Positions 13,311-15,186 of a DNA stretch of 15,186 nt are shown piece after piece (the stretch's first letter is position 1; each line of letters starts with the position of its first letter). The position numbers were made by a program, and so were the translations under genes. The notes below the pieces were generated by a model. It had not been told where the DNA came from, made no database searches, and saw nothing but the letters and a program-made list of their open reading frames with translations. This DNA is from SIG440 sp045645485. Its GTDB lineage: Bacteria > Bacillota > Clostridia > Monoglobales > Monoglobaceae. The stretch spans positions 1 to 15,186 of the forward strand of contig JAZRIX010000060.1 in the NCBI GenBank assembly GCA_045645485.1, read 5' to 3'.

Positions 13311-13667
13311 TCAAAAAAGCATTTTTACTGCGGTTATGCAGATTACACTGCCAAAGATAATTTTTAGCCATTTTTTCGGAACTTTGCCAAGCAGCTTTGC
13401 TCCCACAAAGCCTCCTGCGATTCCTCCCAATGACACCCACATCCATAATCTTAAATTGAAATAACCCTTTGAGATATAAGTGACAGAACTGACAAGGGAC
13501 ATCATCAGTATAATGGCAATGGCGGTGGAATGTGATTTCTTTGGGTCAATATTCAGAAACTTTTCCATTGCAGGAACAACCACCGAACCGCCACCAGCCC
13601 CAAACAGTCCGTTTAGTATTCCTGTGAGGAGACCGATTATAATTTCTTTTTTATATTTTTTGAACAC
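13311..13667 (-). CDS. Half-size TauE/SafE (TSUP) membrane protein, first of pair
   Basis: A 118-aa hydrophobic protein with about four membrane segments and the TauE/SafE repeat signature NGLFGAGGGSVVVPAM (19-34). With the 12730-13092 protein it would make one full-length, two-repeat transporter; the pair probably works as a heteromer (inference from size and adjacency). The start is taken as GTG 13667, giving MFKKYKKEIIIG, because GGAGG lies 7 nt upstream. A longer in-frame reading from ATG 13724 would overlap ppx and translate through a terminator hairpin. The ribosome binding site is inside the 3' arm of that hairpin (13674-13706). There is no separate promoter in view, so expression probably depends on read-through from ppx. 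Confidence 0.82.
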   Translation of the reverse strand: MFKKYKKEIIIGLLTGILNGLFGAGGGSVVVPAMEKFLNIDPKKSHSTAIAIILMMSLVSSVTYISKGYFNLRLWMWVSLGGIAGGFVGAKLLGKVPKKWLKIIFGSVICITAVKMLF

Positions 13668-13668
13668 C

Positions 13669-13706
13669 AAAAAACCTCCAAAAACTTTTTCATAGTTTTT
13701 GGAGGT
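13669..13706 (-). terminator. Terminator after ppx that also holds the TauE ribosome binding site
   Basis: On the minus strand ACCTCCAAAAAC pairs perfectly with GTTTTTGGAGGT (12 bp, 9-nt loop), followed by TTTTT. It begins 10 nt past the ppx stop. The GGAGG in the 3' arm is the best ribosome binding site for GTG 13667. Confidence 0.75.
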
Positions 13707-13716
13707 CCTGCATATT

Positions 13717-14640
13717 TTATTCACTTTTGTATTTTGTTTTCAAAAAATCGAACAGTATGCCTTCGCGAACGCCCACATCAGCAACAATAAGCTTGGGCGA
13801 AGCAATTTCTTTTTTTAACTGAATCAAAGGAAGAAGTCCGCCTAAAATAATGTCTGCACGTTCTGAACCGATACCGGGCATCTGTGAACGCATGGGAAGA
13901 CTGCTTTGTGAAATAACTCTGAAAAGACGGTCAATCTCGTCGGCAGAGATTTCGTAATGTGAAATAGGAGCGTTCGATGAATCTGACATATGATACTTTG
14001 CCAGTGCACGCAGTGTTCCGCCGATGCCGATAATTGGAACGCCCTCCATAGCATTCAGCCATGGTAGTTCTGAAATGTGCTTGTTTATGTATGCGTTTGC
14101 TTCTTCAATTGCATCGGTGCTTTCACCCTCTGAGAGAAACATTTCTGTTATGGAACGTGAACCCATAGGGATGCTGATGGCGGGTTTTTTCATTTCTCCG
14201 TTTTGGATTGCTATAAATTCCGTACTGCCACCGCCTATATCACATATGATACCTTTGCTGCAGTTGAGAATACTGGCAATAGCCAGACAGTCCAGAGCGG
14301 CTTCTGTTTCCCCGTCAATCACCTCAACAGTAATACCTGTGGTATCCTTTACACTTTTTACAAAGTCTTTGCCGTTTATGGCTTTGCGTACTGCGGCTGT
14401 TGCTACGGCACGAAGATTTGTTACGCCTTCTTTTTGAAGAAGCTGTTTGTATTCCAGAAATGCCGAAACGGCACGAAGCTGTGCCTGAGGCTTCAGCATC
14501 ATATCTTCGGTCATACCTTCGCTGAGTTTCACCATGTTTCGGTAGCTTGCTGTCTGATGCCAGTTTGTTTTTGATTCGATTTCAAATATGCTCATTCTTA
14601 TTGAATTGGAGCCAAGATCTATAACTGCCAGTTTTTCCAT
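13717..14640 (-). CDS. ppx: Ppx/GppA-family phosphatase (exopolyphosphatase type)
   Basis: ASKHA-fold phosphatase of 307 aa that removes phosphate from inorganic polyphosphate and/or the 5' phosphate of pppGpp. Visible motifs are VIDLGSNSIR (6-15, phosphate loop 1), ATAAVRKA (80-87), IDGETEA with catalytic-type Glu113, CDIGGGSTEF (133-142, phosphate loop 2), GIGGTLRALA (205-214) and GSERADIILGG (258-268). It lacks the C-terminal HD-like domain of the E. coli protein (about 500 aa) and is the short two-domain form common in Firmicutes and Actinobacteria. AAAGGA lies about 10 nt before ATG 14640. The TauE halves follow past a strong hairpin. Whether it acts mainly on polyP or pppGpp cannot be told from sequence. 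Confidence 0.9.
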   Translation of the reverse strand: MEKLAVIDLGSNSIRMSIFEIESKTNWHQTASYRNMVKLSEGMTEDMMLKPQAQLRAVSAFLEYKQLLQKEGVTNLRAVATAAVRKAINGKDFVKSVKDTTGITVEVIDGETEAALDCLAIASILNCSKGIICDIGGGSTEFIAIQNGEMKKPAISIPMGSRSITEMFLSEGESTDAIEEANAYINKHISELPWLNAMEGVPIIGIGGTLRALAKYHMSDSSNAPISHYEISADEIDRLFRVISQSSLPMRSQMPGIGSERADIILGGLLPLIQLKKEIASPKLIVADVGVREGILFDFLKTKYKSE

Positions 14641-14664
14641 AAATGATTTTTCCTTTCAAAACAT

Positions 14665-14694
14665 AGTATATTTTTAGTTTATAGAAAATTACAA
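14665..14694 (-). promoter_or_regulatory. Probable promoter of ppx
   Basis: On the minus strand TTGTAA (complement 14689-14694), an 18-nt spacer and TATACT (complement 14665-14670). The -35 overlaps a small ACAAC/GTTGT palindrome (14691-14706). Confidence 0.5.
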
Positions 14695-14742
14695 CTTTTA
14701 TGTTGTATTCCCTACAAAACAAAAACATAAATTGAATTGTCC

Positions 14743-14835
14743 GTGCGAAATTTTCAGCCAATGGCTGAAACGCACATGGATGAAAAAAACTGTATCCTTT
14801 TCTGTCCGCCGCAGGCGAGCACCAAAGGCACTTTT
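14743..14835. repeat. Palindromes between ppx and tRNA-Thr
   Basis: TTTCAGCC (14752-14759) and GGCTGAAA (14763-14770) form an 8-bp stem, extended by GTGCG (14743-14747) with CGCAC (14771-14775) across a 4-nt bulge. A short CGCC/GGCG palindrome follows near 14808-14818, then a T-rich tract. There is no gene here. It may be a degraded relative of the other hairpin arrays, but no shared linker is visible. Confidence 0.4.
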
Positions 14836-14873
14836 TTATTTTAACAAAAACTTTGTGTAACGTCAATAAAATC

Positions 14874-14902
14874 TTGACAAAAGCTGTCAAATATAGTATA
14901 AT
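14874..14902 (+). promoter_or_regulatory. Consensus promoter of tRNA-Thr
   Basis: TTGACA (14874-14879), 17 nt, TATAAT (14897-14902): a full sigma-A consensus, 24 nt before the mature tRNA 5' end. Confidence 0.85.
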
Positions 14903-14926
14903 TCACTTTGTTGAATAATTTGATAT

Positions 14927-15002
14927 GCTTGTGTAGCACAGTTGGTAGTGCAGCGCATTCGTAATGCGCAGGTCGCAGGTTCGAGTCCCGTCACAAGCTC
15001 CA
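14927..15002 (+). tRNA. tRNA-Thr (anticodon CGT)
   Basis: Class I tRNA. Acceptor GCTTGTG (14927-14933) with CACAAGC (14992-14998). D-arm GCAC/GTGC with AGTTGGTA. Anticodon stem GCGCA/TGCGC around TTCGTAA, giving anticodon CGT (ACG codon). T-loop TTCGAGT. Discriminator T at 14999 and encoded CCA at 15000-15002. The T-stem GCAGG/CCCGT has a central A-C mismatch and an outer G-T, which is unusual. The tRNA has a consensus promoter and a strong terminator of its own. Confidence 0.94.
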
Positions 15003-15005
15003 GAG

Positions 15006-15033
15006 CACCTAACGAAAGTTAGGTGTTTTTTTT
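15006..15033 (+). terminator. Terminator of tRNA-Thr
   Basis: CACCTAAC (15006-15013) pairs with GTTAGGTG (15018-15025) around a GAAA tetraloop, followed by eight T. Confidence 0.9.
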
Positions 15034-15186
15034 ACCTGCGACCTGCCGCTGTAGTCGAAAACACTTGCGTGTTTTCCTCTATTGGTCTTCGGTTCGGGGT
15101 GCTTTGCACCATCTTGGTTAAAACGCTTTGCGTTTTTACCTCTCTCCAAAATGCTCACGCATTTTGCAATCCTTCGTTAAAAACAG
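15034..15186. repeat. Hairpin array C behind tRNA-Thr, cut by the window edge
   Basis: It opens with ACCTGCGACCTGC (15034-15046), a perfect inverted copy of tRNA-Thr positions 14968-14980. Then come GAAAACAC/GTGTTTTC (15057-15076), GGTGC/GCACC (15098-15110), AAAACGC/GCGTTTT (15120-15136) and AAAATGC/GCATTTT (15148-15165). The linkers ATCTTGGTT, a TC-rich spacer and GCAATCCT are shared with array B at 13132-13208. There is no coding sequence. The element continues past the right edge. Confidence 0.8.

Noticed and set aside
13668..13724. N-terminal extension of the first TauE half from ATG 13724
   Set aside because: It would overlap ppx and translate a 12-bp terminator hairpin; GGAGG 7 nt before GTG 13667 marks a better start.
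14582..14890. 102-codon minus-strand frame upstream of ppx
   Set aside because: It overlaps the ppx start in another frame and covers the promoter and palindromes; it has no ribosome binding site and no recognisable domain.
14927..15046. Phage or ICE attachment site at tRNA-Thr
   Set aside because: The repeated 13-mer is inverted, not direct, and no integrase gene is visible in the window.

Overview
The window looks like a piece of a low-GC Firmicutes chromosome, most likely class Clostridia and perhaps an Oscillospiraceae-type gut anaerobe. The evidence is AT-rich spacers, near-consensus sigma-A promoters (TTGACA-17-TATAAT type), strong AGGAG ribosome binding sites, an RNase P RNA with the bacterial CR-I and CR-V motifs, a KtrAB-type potassium system and a PTS HPr. 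No phage, plasmid or transposase gene is visible. This is housekeeping chromosome studded with small non-coding palindromic repeats. Genus cannot be told from the window alone.

Layout. 1-407: spacer with a strong leftward promoter that fires out of the window. 408-2335 (+): a secreted D-Ala-D-Ala carboxypeptidase (DacF type) and MTA/SAH nucleosidase. 2375-3298 (-): a cupin-type AraC regulator, convergent with these and sharing a bidirectional terminator. It is divergent from a sugar-phosphate nucleotidyltransferase (3531-4379, +), whose promoter carries a tandem repeat that could be the regulator's operator. Downstream lie the decayed remains of a NahK/APH-like sugar kinase (4425-4690). 4954-5301 (-): a stand-alone four-helix-bundle protein of the 23S rRNA intervening-sequence type. 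Upstream of it are two hairpin arrays (5351-5826) that end exactly at the 3' end of a tRNA-Ser gene. 6032-6289 (+): HPr lacking the regulatory Ser46. 6358-8371 (-): the ktrB-ktrA operon. 8552-9085 (+): inorganic pyrophosphatase. 9147-9934: about 790 bases without a gene, filled with palindromes and a MITE-like inverted repeat. 9935-10284 (-): RNase P RNA. 10357-12622 (-): the serC-serA serine pathway operon. 12730-14640 (-): ppx/gppA phosphatase followed by two half-size TauE/SafE membrane proteins; the second gene's 5' end is duplicated around an inserted hairpin array. 14927-15002 (+): tRNA-Thr(CGT), followed by another hairpin array that runs off the right edge.

How the genes fit together. 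serC and serA catalyse two consecutive steps of serine synthesis. ktrB and ktrA encode the pore and the nucleotide-sensing ring of one K+ channel. The nucleotidyltransferase and the dead kinase probably once formed a salvage pair, activating a sugar to sugar-1-phosphate and then to an NDP-sugar. The two TauE halves probably assemble into one transporter.

The least explained material is the set of hairpin arrays. Spacers and loops are conserved between copies while stems differ with pairing kept. Arrays sit directly behind both tRNA genes, and one lies inside a 49-bp duplication that moved a gene start. The four-helix-bundle gene next to the most regular array is the only plausible protein partner in view; that link is inference.
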